Assembly: GCA_018806985.1 (NCBI GenBank)
Contig: JADANN010000462.1
Span: 434,001-498,000 of the forward strand
Length of the DNA: 64,000 bases
Direction of reading: 5' to 3'
Source of the DNA: Angiostrongylus vasorum
Taxonomy: Eukaryota > Nematoda > Chromadorea > Rhabditida > Metastrongylidae
The notes under the pieces were generated by a model. It saw nothing but the letters and a program-made list of their open reading frames with translations. It was not told where the DNA came from and ran no database searches. Every line of letters starts with the position of its first letter. Position 1 is the first letter of the stretch. Position numbers and translations under genes: made by a program. This document shows, in pieces, positions 1-9,231 of this stretch.

Positions 1-4
1 TTTT

Positions 5-592
5 TTAATACAACAACAAAGACCGTTCTGTGCCAAGAGCTTGTCTAGGGATTTGTAGCACATGAAAATCGACGGAATACAAAAGGATGGATTTGTCAAT
101 ACCCGCAAGTGGATGTTCCTGTTGGAGAATGAATGGCAGATGCACATCCACATATCTCAGTGAGCAGAGATTGCAGAATGCAAGATGAAAGTTGAAAGAA
201 ATGCCACAATAACACATAGACTTCATGATTCTATATGCCTCAAAATCTTCTAGGAGCCATTCCAACAATTGGGTTTCAAGAAATAATCGCCTGGATTATA
301 AACAGAAGAGGTACGAGCTATAAGCAATCGATTTTCCACAAAGATACGAGAACCACTGCGACAAAATGAGATGCAACACGATCACTATGTTATCTCTCAG
401 TAAAGTCAAAAGATCTTCTGTGCCGACACACAGAAAAAATCTCAACGAATTCTGCGAAAGATATGATGTCGACTTACTGGTCTTGCTTGGAAGAAATATC
501 CAAAGGTCAGAAGCTCTAATATACAAGAACTCATGAGGTATACAATGTGGAAAATGGCATATCGGTTTACTCTTAAGAGATTTTTCTATCAA
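5..592 (-). other. Two unassigned minus-strand open frames, possibly exons
   Basis: Two adjacent minus-strand open stretches (5-268, about 87 codons, and 296-592, about 98 codons) fill the left edge. Neither matches a family I recognise. The first is Cys- and Leu-rich, the second is Leu/Ser-rich, and their mix of residues is less biased than random AT-rich frames. They could be exons of a gene running off the left edge, or chance. I see no convincing splice pair joining them. Confidence 0.2.
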
Positions 593-2374
593 TACTTAGG
601 TACGAGCAGCAACAGACTGGGTGAGGCGTTCTAGTCACAATGTAAAAAAAGGCGTCTTGAGTCATGATAAGAGATTTCGAAACAAGCATGAGCATAAGAT
701 TGACTAGGATGAGCATAACTGTTAAATTCGTAAAAAGGAAATCCACGCAGTGCGAAAATGTACGGCCATTCCTGAACCGTCACTCATCTAGGATTGTGGC
801 GCTAAACTAGTGGCAAAAGGAGGCTAATTCAAAGCACCCGCTTGCCAACTCTTCGTAACCAGACGTTAGACGCTGCACGTGAGTTTTTTAGATTAATTGC
901 TAGTTGAATTGGCGGCTCAGAAGTCAGTGTTTACAACCCCCCGAATGCAAAAAAGTGTGCCACAATTAAATCGGGCGATGACGAGAAAAGGACGCTGCTC
1001 TTACTGTACGGCAGCGGTGGACGTTGAAAGAAACAGCATCTCGGTCGTTACATTTTTCCAGTGAGTTTCTTATTATTAGAGTTATTAGGAGGAAATGCAG
1101 ACGATTTTCTAGAAGGTAGAAGGTTAAGGGTCATACGAATGTGGTAAACTTATTGGAGAAACCATCTGGGTTACCCAGCTTATTTTCTTTTCTTTGTAAA
1201 AAATAATTACGGTCGAACCATTTGTCATTCTTAGCGAATCAATGCAGCATGGTTGGATATTTAAATCGATTGTGAGATAAGGCGGAAAGGTAAGTCGATT
1301 ACACTAGTGTCAGCTGTGGTTATTAGATAGGAGCCTAACCATGGCAAGAAGAAGGTGTCGCACACAACTGGTTAGACGATGGCACGTCTCCGAGAGCATT
1401 GCGTCCAAACAGAGGTAGTACAGCACCCATGGATGGGAGACAGATTGCACATTGCGTAACATGCTGCTGCTCGTGGATGGCGTGGAGGGTCGGGAGATGG
1501 GCCTACAATGTCGCCGGAGATAAGCGGTACGGGGGAGAGTCGTCTCGCGCAGTGACCGACATCCCCCGTCATTCGAGAAAAACGGGTCATTTGAGGGAAA
1601 TACATCCGCACAACTCATGGAAATTATACGGGATGAGAGTGAAACGATGTGAAGACTTGTAGATTATAAAAGATCATCCTGATTAGACGATAGCAGTTAC
1701 TAGAGATTCTCCAGATAGAACAAAAAGCATCACGGAGATTGATGAAAAAGCTCCTACGGAGAAACGACATTCCGAAGACAATAAAAGTAGAAGCAAATCT
1801 CCACAAATGAAAACAATCTGTCTAAGAAATAAAAGCAAATCTCCACAAATGGAAACAATCTGTCCAAGAAATAATTCACATATGATGTGTTAGACGAAGT
1901 GAACGAATGTAATGAGGCATTGCCAACGGAAAACGTCAGGTGATTGCTGCGGGTAGGGACATTGCTGGACGAACGCCAATCTAAAGATTAGCGCTCAGTA
2001 AGTGATAGTTGCCATTACCATCGGATATTTGTAATAATCCAAAACGAACCATAAAGCGAGAAGTAACCATCAGAAAAGCTACTTTTAAGAGAAGCCGAAC
2101 TGCTACGCTAGTTTAAGCAGGGCATGGAATGAAAAACAAGTGAAGGAGAAGAGATACTTAAGCTGAAAGACAGATGATGATGGTCCCTTGCTCCCCTCAA
2201 AGCTACCTCCGAGATCGATGAACCTCAAATCATTTATCTATTGCTCTTTAAATACATTCGCTCACTGAATGGGAGAGTTTTTTCTCGAAATTTCCTGACA
2301 CTTGTAAATAAAACATGAAATTATCCTCCAGAGAAAACAGCTATGTAGACTACTCAATTACCAGGTAGTTTTCT
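593..2374. other. No recognised gene
   Basis: Several overlapping frames of 60-100 codons occur around 1310-1806 on both strands, but none has a recognisable motif. The only structure seen is a short tandem duplication at 1791-1874, listed separately. Confidence 0.4.
1791..1874 (+). repeat. 42-base tandem duplication
   Basis: Two adjacent copies of a 42-base unit that begins AAGCAAATCTCCACAAATG. The copies differ at only a few positions, so the duplication is fairly recent. No gene is associated. Confidence 0.75.
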
Positions 2375-2745
2375 ATTCTTCTTATTCCATACGACCTGTC
2401 TTCACATCTACTGTGTGGATCCCAACACTTCTCACATTTGATTTTTTTCTCGCATCCATCATCCAAAAAAGTCTTCCAACCTTTACGTGTGGCTTTGGCT
2501 GCTGCTTGAGAAATTTCATTCCATCTTGAATGTCGCAGAATGCTGGTCCAGTCGATTCTCCCATCTGAGATAGCCTAGCTGGAGCGTTCCCAACTGGATT
2601 GCAGAGAGCAATTTTTTTCCCAGACAAGTCCGATACCAAGTTACCGACCCCGGAGAGATGAGAGGCTTTGCGTTGGCCCGGAGCAGAATCGAACTAGCAC
2701 CATGCTCGTGATGACGGGCATCACTACCACTGTTCCGTCCGTCCC
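2375..2745 (-). repeat. tRNA-headed short repeat (family D), minus strand
   Basis: On the minus strand the unit starts with a tRNA-like head (GTGGTAGTGATGCCCG, then a box-B-like GTTCGATTCTG near 2690). It ends in a conserved tail carrying GATGGATGCGAG and GTGTTGGGATCCACAC. Similar units lie at 19230-19575, 24290-24620, 27935-28280, 29410-29775 and 38190-38570. The tRNA-like promoter boxes suggest a tRNA-derived SINE. The assignment rests on similarity between copies within this window. Confidence 0.6.
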
Positions 2746-3315
2746 TTTACCAGATATTTAGAAGAGAAAAAAAGGAGGCAGTTTTTACTAGTAATTGAAG
2801 ACTTTCTCAGTCACGCACATGTGACCAGTTGATAAGTTAATGAAATACCTGAAAATAATAAGATTTTGTTATCGGATCCGCACTTCCTCCAAAGGGGACA
2901 GCATCTAAGCAAAAGGAAAGTAAGTTGTTAATAAGAAAACAGAATATGGGTTTCTTTTTGATCTCGTAAATCACGTCGTACCAAGGTAGGCTTAAGCGGA
3001 GGTGGTGACGACACATCTGTAATTTCGTAATGTTCCTATGTCTCCGATGGCAACAGGATTGGGCGAACAACATGAAGAAAGCGAAATTACTAGTTGCAAA
3101 CATTTCAGCGAAAAACTTCGAGGTGGGTCTCAGCCTTGTGGCACCAATCAACCTCCAACTGTTTACTATATCACCGTGTGTGGTGTTCCTAGGTGTCTAC
3201 CTGCGAAATACATCCAGAACGATTCCCTGAAAAGTAGTTTAGTTTTTTCGATCCAGAAACCCAACTAAGAGCAAATTATTCTCCAAGATAGCCTAACGAG
3301 TTATTCGTCTACCTT
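2746..3315 (+). other. Unassigned region with a Cys-containing open frame
   Basis: A plus-strand frame from 3038 to 3268 carries several cysteines and prolines (for example the short motif VCGVPRC), but it matches no family I know. An overlapping frame at 3030-3230 is hydrophobic. Either could be an exon of an unrecognised gene. Confidence is low because no splice partners were found. Confidence 0.2.
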
Positions 3316-3319
3316 ATCG

Positions 3320-3485
3320 CGAAAAGAGTTATAGGAGTAATTTTTTCCATCTCTATATGATTCGACTCGATGCCTATGAAGAATATAAAGAGCCGGAATG
3401 TGAGAACGATCGGTTGTGAACACTCAACTCGAATCATTGCAGCTCTGAAGAAAGTGATACCGCCAGAACGTTAGCCACAATAAAT
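3320..3485 (+). repeat. Penelope-like element tail fragment
   Basis: Near 3440-3476 is a decayed copy of the Penelope terminal signature: CTGAAGA, a short GC hairpin, then AGAACGTTAGCC. It matches better copies at 5611-5649 and 61425-61462. No protein-coding part of the element remains. Confidence 0.5.
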
Positions 3486-3842
3486 ATATCGTACAAACTT
3501 GTCTATAAAGGGTAACAATTTCAAAAGCACCATACCGAATTTGTATGCTCCTGGTGGCCTTTGCAAGCATAACTATGGAAATGTTCAAGAATGTGACATG
3601 GATCAATCGAGACTTTACTGGTGCTCGCTCCCTCATCCGAGGATTAGTGGATTACAAACGATGCTAATGATCATTCAACAACTGATGAACATGTTGGCAT
3701 CCATGCTGTCAAGTCTACATCATGAAACCTGGAAGCTCACTTTCCTCAAGAATTCCCCCAAGATCTCCATTTTCAGGATCAATTAATGGGTTCGACAGTA
3801 GACGGGCGTGAGCAACAACTGATGAATGGACGGCGAATAAAA
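3486..3842. other. No recognised gene
   Basis: A 95-codon plus-strand frame (3499-3786) is Met- and Leu-rich and matches nothing known to me. It is probably chance or old repeat sequence. Confidence 0.3.
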
Positions 3843-3847
3843 CTAGT

Positions 3848-4035
3848 GTGTATTCATTTATATGACCTTGTAAACTGATCTTCCCTAAGCTGATGTGAGG
3901 TTGGTACAGGTCTTCGTTGTCGCTGTCGTTGTTGTTAGTGTTGTTGGTCGATGGCTGACGTTTCGGCGATTTCGCCTTCCTCAGTGCCTGGACGAGTTTC
4001 ATATAAGAATACTTTAATTATTCGGCGAAAAAAAG
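3848..4035 (-). repeat. Left terminal repeat of Penelope-like element (inverted)
   Basis: About 190 bases whose reverse complement matches 5568-5765. Shared landmarks are CCAACCTC[A/G]CATCAGCT, a run of CAACAA units, GCTGACGTTTCGGCG, and GAATACTTTAATTATTCGG. Partial copies recur at 41765-41890, 45560-45690 and 53030-53170. Confidence 0.85.
3957..3994 (-). ncRNA. Hammerhead-ribozyme-like core, left terminal copy
   Basis: On the minus strand: UCGUC, six bases (CAGGCA), CUGAGGA, the stem II hairpin GGCG-AAAU-CGCC, then GAAACGUC. This keeps the conserved hammerhead core CUGANGA...GAAA, with GUC at the cleavage position. Stem I is essentially missing, so activity is uncertain. Confidence 0.5.
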
Positions 4036-4104
4036 GCTAAACGTTGTTCCTAAACCTTACCCAGTAGCTAAAATACATTCCAACCCATTTACCTAACACT
4101 AAAA

Positions 4105-4650
4105 TATTTCTAGACCACCTACGGTGCGCGCAACCAAACAGCACGCATGTAATGGAGTCACTCGATGTTACTTCGCTTTATACCAACGTGTCGAATGACC
4201 CCTCAAAGCAAAGCCATTTTCGAGTTGCTCGTAGAGCATCGAAAAAGAAAATAAAAATGTTCGGTTTGTAGATTGCACAACTAATGACTCTCTTAAGACA
4301 GTGTCTTACTTGTTCAATCTTTAGGTGGTCTGGATCTGGAAAATATTTTGGACAAATTAGAGGATTGGCCATGGGGGCAGCGTTTAGCACCAAGCCTTGC
4401 CGTCGCTTTCATGTCTAAGGTGGAAACTCCAGTTCCCGGTCGCCGGCCCTTACTCTACTGTCGATACATAGACGACTGCTTCATCGTCTGTTCCAGACAA
4501 GAACAGATGGATGAGTGCTTTGAATTGTTAAACCGACAGTCAGAGTATATAAAATTTACACGAGAAAAAACCAACCGAAAACTGGCTTCCATTCTTAAGC
4601 ATCCAAATAAAGCTCTCAGAAAGTGGCTACGTAACAAAATGGTATCGTAA
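4105..4650 (+). pseudogene. Penelope reverse transcriptase, broken
   Basis: Conserved reverse-transcriptase blocks are visible in shifted frames: SLDVTSLYTNV near 4150-4190 (motif A region), an RLAPSLAVAFMSK block near 4380-4420, then CRYIDDCFIV near 4455-4490, whose YIDD is the catalytic motif C. A stop near 4650 and frameshifts around 4230-4345 break it. The same blocks recur at 46554-46826 (minus) and 50090-50590 (plus). Penelope identity follows from the downstream GIY-YIG domain. Confidence 0.85.
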
Positions 4651-5019
4651 GCCAAGTAGTAAGAACATACTAGTTCACTACCTCTCCTCTCATCCTTCAC
4701 GCATGAAAAAAAGCACTTATCAAAAACATGTACCGTACGGCAAAAAATGTGTGCACAGGAGAAGAGGAAAGGAAGGAATCGCAAAACCTGGCACGAAAAA
4801 TCGCCATTTCCAATGGCTACGAAGTAGAAGCCACTCGGGATTAGACAAAAACTTAGGGTAGTTCCCCAAAATAATGTTTCGGACGTAAGCAAGATCCCTT
4901 TTAAACTACCCTTCGTATCAAATGAAATAAGTTACGCCATTAAGAGATGCTTAAGAAAAAGTGGTCTTGAAAATTATATAACGATTATTGACATCCCTAC
5001 CCAATACCCTACGCCGTCA

Positions 5020-5410
5020 GTTTGTTCTGCAACCGTCTCTATGATCGTTTGTGCAGCTCAGAAAACTGTATGATCTGTCCTGACTGGAGAGATGGGGACT
5101 GGATGAGTTCAGGTATAATATACTTGATCTCATGTAACGCATACGGTGAGGAATATATTGGGGAAATGGGTAGACCACTTTGTGTCCGCATAAAAGAACA
5201 TCTAGACGGGAAAGCTGAAAATTCGTCAAAACACTCCTCTCGGTACGCATAGGGCACAAAAGCACGACGGCGATGATTTTGAAGTGACTGTGCGGATCCC
5301 AGCGCAGGAGTCGAAAACATCAACGCGAAAAACTCTTGAAGCGTTTTGGATAAATTTCAAAAAATCCAAAGATGAACCGGAAAGACGAATGCCTCACTAT
5401 CACACGTGAC
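5020..5410 (+). pseudogene. Penelope GIY-YIG endonuclease domain, broken
   Basis: The frame shows a Cys-containing lead (CMICPDW), then GIIYLISC and EYIGEMGRPLCVRIKEHL, which is the GIY...YIG core with the conserved Arg and following Lys/His helix. It continues in another frame to a C-terminal RMPHYHT before a stop at about 5409. In Penelope-like elements this nuclease nicks the target DNA. A frameshift lies near 5250. Confidence 0.88.
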
Positions 5411-5567
5411 CTGGCGCCCTATTTCAAAATGATATTTTGACCCCGGTGTGTGTCTTGCTCGCGACCCCAAATGAACAACGCGTTGGCCAGTCCCACTCGT
5501 AACACTGCGGTGAGTAGCCTTTCTGTTCAATATGACGTCTATTTAAAGTTCGATCTTCATTAATACT

Positions 5568-5765
5568 TTAGCCTTTTCCACCGAATAATTAAAGTATTCT
5601 AATATAAAATACGTCCAGGCTCTGAGGAAGGCGAAATCGCCGAAACGTCAGCCATCGACCAACAACACCAACAACAACGACAGGGACAACGAAGACCTAT
5701 ACCAACCTCGCATCAGCTAAAGAAGATCAGCTTATAAGATCCTACAAATGAATATACCAACTGTC
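5568..5765 (+). repeat. Right terminal repeat of Penelope-like element
   Basis: Reverse-complement partner of 3848-4035. It includes AATAATTAAAGTATTC, the hammerhead-like core at 5611-5649, a CAACAA-rich run and CATCAGCTAAAGAAGATCAG. Penelope-like elements are known to carry such terminal copies in direct or inverted order. Confidence 0.85.
5611..5649 (+). ncRNA. Hammerhead-ribozyme-like core, right terminal copy
   Basis: Order seen: ACGUC / CAGGCU / CUGAGGA / A-GGCG-AAAU-CGCC / GAAACGU. ACGU before the cleavage C pairs with ACGU after GAA, giving a four-pair stem III. GGCG/CGCC is stem II, and CUGANGA and GAAA are the invariant core. Hammerhead motifs are established in Penelope-like elements. 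The six bases between GUC and CUGA cannot form a normal stem I, which is unusual. Confidence 0.55.
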
Positions 5766-5939
5766 TATGCCGAGGTTTATAGAAAGTCGGTCTTTTGAGT
5801 TATTAAAACTAGTGTAGTTCGTATAGTGATCTTATCGAAGCTTGCTTAAAGACGACTCATTGAGGTGATGTTACTAGGAATTTCTCACCAAAAGCATTTG
5901 GAAATGGTCATATCTAGTGGCCAAACAGTTTGCGAACGA

Positions 5940-7375
5940 ATTGATAGTGATTGGATTGTGAGCGACGTAAACTCGATACTGCTTATTTTATAGTTCTTCG
6001 TTTATTTTTGTGGAAAGTCAGCAAGACCGTGCCGTTGTTCGAGAAGGGTAACCTCCATGATGTCGGCAATTATTGCCCAATCTGCTTCTTGACTGTCGTC
6101 TACAAGATTTTCACTCGAGTATTCCTAAACAGGACTGACAGAACACTGGACGAACGACAGCCATGTGAGCAAGCAGTGTTTCGAAAATGATTTATTACGA
6201 TGGATCACATCCACGCGATAACAAAGCTGATTGAAGTATCGCGAGAGTACAAAAGACCACTCTGTCTCACTTTCATCGATTTACGGAACGCCTTTGATTC
6301 AAGTGAGATAGAAGCAGTCATGGAAGCCCTTGATAGTCAAGGAGTCCATACTCAGTACATAAAGATTCTTCATGAGCTGTACAAAAATTTCACAACCAAG
6401 GTATCACCATTCTGCGACGATATTATCATTGACGTCAAAAGAGGAGTGAGGCAAGGCGATACCATCTCGCCAAAATTATTTACCGCCACCCTCCTCATGC
6501 GAACACTGGATGGAATAATATGGGAGTGAAAATCGATGGTCGGCAGTCACACCATCTTCGCTTTGCTGATGACATCGTCCTTACAACATTAAACATTAGC
6601 CAAGCGGAACGTATGCTTGCCGAATTTGATAGAGACTGTGGAAAAATCCGTCTTCGACTAAATCTCACTAAAACGATGTTCATGAAGAACGGATTGGTTC
6701 CGCATGCCCCATTCACGCTCAACGGAACGAATATCTCCGAATGTTCCAGTTACGTCTATCTAGGTCGGGAAATAAACATGATGAACAACTTAGGTCAAGA
6801 GTTGGGCAGAAGGAAACGGGTGGCTTGGGGAGCTTTTAAGAACATCAGAGTGATTAGAATAAAGAACACCTGACTCCGTGCCAAGGTTTTGGAATCCACG
6901 ATACTTCTTGCTTTAACGCATGCTCCAGAAGGCTAGTCGTTGCGTAACCAGGATGGCTGACCACTTAATGCTAGTGGGCATGCATTCGAAAGAACGATGC
7001 TAGGAGTACCGTTTCACACAAGTGAAGAAAGGAATCCGAAGCTCCGTCCTGCGAGAACGATAAAAAACCAAAGGTGCCGTTCTATACGCCAAAGTTTCGA
7101 AGATAGGGTGAGCAGGACACGAAATGCGTATGAATGACAACCGATGCACAAGAGCCGTTAGTGACTGGGTTCCTCGGAATGTCAAACGTAATGCAAGAAG
7201 ACCAACGATCCGATAGCCAGAGTTCTTCAGGGAAATCCTAGAAGAAAGGTATGATGTTCAAAGAGTCCCTAGAGTGAGCAAAACCCACTAGGCTACTCTT
7301 ACACCTGACAGAGCAAAATAGAAAGTTTACTGGCGCTCGATCACTCGACGATAAACGGGACAACTGATGGAGGCG
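5940..7375 (+). mobile_element. RTE-type LINE, 5'-truncated, reverse transcriptase remnant
   Basis: Plus-strand RTE-clade reverse transcriptase broken by stops and shifts. A first block (5990-6190) carries NYCPICFL and FTRVFLNR. A second (6200-6529) has DHIHAI, TFIDLRNAFDS (motif A) and RGVRQGDTISP (motif B). A third (6520-6873) has LRFADDIVL (motif C with the catalytic ADD) and LNLTKTMFM, followed by the thumb region NGTNISECSSYVYLG. After 6873 the C-terminal part continues in other frames to about 7370 (WAGHVMR-like and R-rich tail). The endonuclease is missing. The element is dead. Confidence 0.9.
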
Positions 7376-8277
7376 ATTTGTTTTTTATGGAATCCCGGCA
7401 CTTCTTTCATGAGGTTCATTTTCTTGCCTCCATTAAGCACGAAGTTCTTCTAAGTCGGCATGCCCTCGACTACTTTATGTTCTTCATGAATGTTGTTAAA
7501 TTCATTCTAGTTGATTCCCATTAGAAGCTTGATATAGCTCTAGTAAACCTTTACCTTTCATTTACCGATTTGTCAACTCTGAAGTGATGAGAGAGTTAGT
7601 TGTTCTAGTGCGGGGTTCAACCAGAAACCATGCGTGTATCGCACGGATCTCTAACCACTGCGTTTCTCTCGTCTTTTACCTATGGTTTGATGAATGAAGG
7701 AAAAGTAGGACTGCCTTAAATCAGCATGGTCTGTGGTTGGACTCGTTTGACGGGAAATCTTTAATTTCATCTTTCATTGGATTGTTGTTTCAATCATTAA
7801 AAAGATAGTTCCCACGAAGATCATTCATTAGTTGCCTTGCATCTATTTCAAGCAACTGGTGAGGTCTGGACATTCTGGCTTTTTTTTCTAGTTTTTTGTT
7901 TCACACCTCCTTCACTCAACTCTCCCTCCTAATTGGATTTATGACAATTTTTTACAAGCACTGAGAAAAGGGGACTACGGTTAACCTATAACGGAATGAT
8001 TCGTAGATGGGGTTATCCGACGAAAAAAGCTATTGTTTCATCTTCCATCTGCTAACGTACCACTGGCTGGCACGCGGCTTACATCTGACCGTTCAAAGCC
8101 ATGACTACCAGTACCACACATGTGCGAAAACTGTTCTATTTCTAGTGCTCTGGACTTGAAAGACTTTTAGGTTTAACTTTTCCCTTCCAGGTTTCCACTT
8201 TCATCAGTTCTGATCCATATGAGCAACGAAATCTCGCTTAAGTTGGGAACTATACTTTGCTTTTTGACAGACTATAC
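7376..8277. other. No recognised gene or repeat
   Basis: AT-rich sequence with no frame over 60 codons and no motif I recognise. It is probably old repeat sequence or intergenic DNA. Confidence 0.4.
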
Positions 8278-8575
8278 AATACTATGGGCATGTGCAGCGC
8301 ACTGGTTTGAGGTGCCCCCACAAAACAAGGTCGCTGGTTCAATTCCGCGCTCTGTGCTCACTAAGCCCTCCATTTTTTCCGGGACCAGCGAACTGGTACT
8401 AGGCTTCTCCATATGGAAACGAGAGCATTGGCTTATTACACAGGCAGGCCACCGCAAGTCATTATAAATCGTCAGACTTGCATTCAATGACCTCTAGCGA
8501 TACCTGTTGACGCCGAATTCATGGCGCATTCCTCAGGGGTTGGTAAACGCCAAGAGTTCCGTCCTTTCGTCTTAG
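8278..8575 (+). repeat. tRNA-headed short repeat (family B)
   Basis: A head with box-A-like TGTGCAGCGCACTGGTTTGAGG and box-B-like GGTTCAATTCC is followed by the family tail (ATTCAATGACCTC, then CGCATTCCTCAGGG, then CGCCAAGAG). Other copies are at 11850-12150, 24848-25050, 27640-27925, 37676-37955, 43925-44215 and 44268-44545. Confidence 0.6.
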
Positions 8576-9231
8576 AAAATGCAATATCTCGTCTTGTCAA
8601 ATTAAAGTTAATCCCACATTCCATGCTCATCCAACTATTCGGACGAGAAAAATTTGAATGTACATATGCCTACATTCTGAGAGGTATTTTGCCTCTTTGA
8701 TAGCCAACCTCCTAGGAAAAAAAATAAACAAAACAGTGGTCCTTCCTCAATAATATCCTTTGTGGATGAATTCCAGCAGCGCCAAACTATAAAAGTAAGG
8801 ACTCAATATGTACCTCCCTCATGACTAGTCCTCCCTTGTTCTCAACTCACTTTATCTGAATTTCTTCTCGGCTAAAATGTAAATGAGGGCAAATTCACGG
8901 CGCAAGATCAAGCACCATGATATGCATATCAAAGATCGAGGTCAACGACTATCTAGGCAATCAATGTCCTTCCGTCCACAAGGATTTATAAAGTATTGCA
9001 GATGAGAAGGAAAAGAAGGACCAACTCTCAACAATATGTACAGGATCAAAAAACGAAATCTAACTTACCTCACTAGTGGCTTCATAGAAATAAACAAAAA
9101 CAAACAACAAAAAAAGCAACAACAGCAGCAACAACAAAAACAGTAGTACTTCTTAGACTAAACAAGATATAATAGCAGCTTGCAGAACAAATCAAACTAG
9201 TGGGAAATAGAAAAAGCGAACCTATACATCG
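8576..9231. other. Gene-free stretch downstream of the WD-repeat gene
   Basis: It includes the likely 3' untranslated region of the minus-strand WD-repeat gene. A CAA/AAC-rich run lies at about 9090-9145. No other coding sequence was seen. Confidence 0.4.

Larger units (their letters stand above)
3843..5770 (+). mobile_element. Penelope-like retroelement, 5'-truncated, flanked by inverted terminal repeats
   Basis: A degenerate plus-strand Penelope-like element. In order it holds an inverted terminal copy (3848-4035), the 3' half of a reverse transcriptase with the YIDD catalytic motif (near 4465), a Lys-rich linker, a GIY-YIG endonuclease (5020-5250) and the opposite terminal copy (5568-5765). 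Penelope-like elements copy RNA into chromosomal nicks, using reverse transcriptase and GIY-YIG nuclease. Stops and frameshifts break the frame throughout, so it cannot be active. An RTE fragment starts about 170 bases downstream. Confidence 0.88.
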
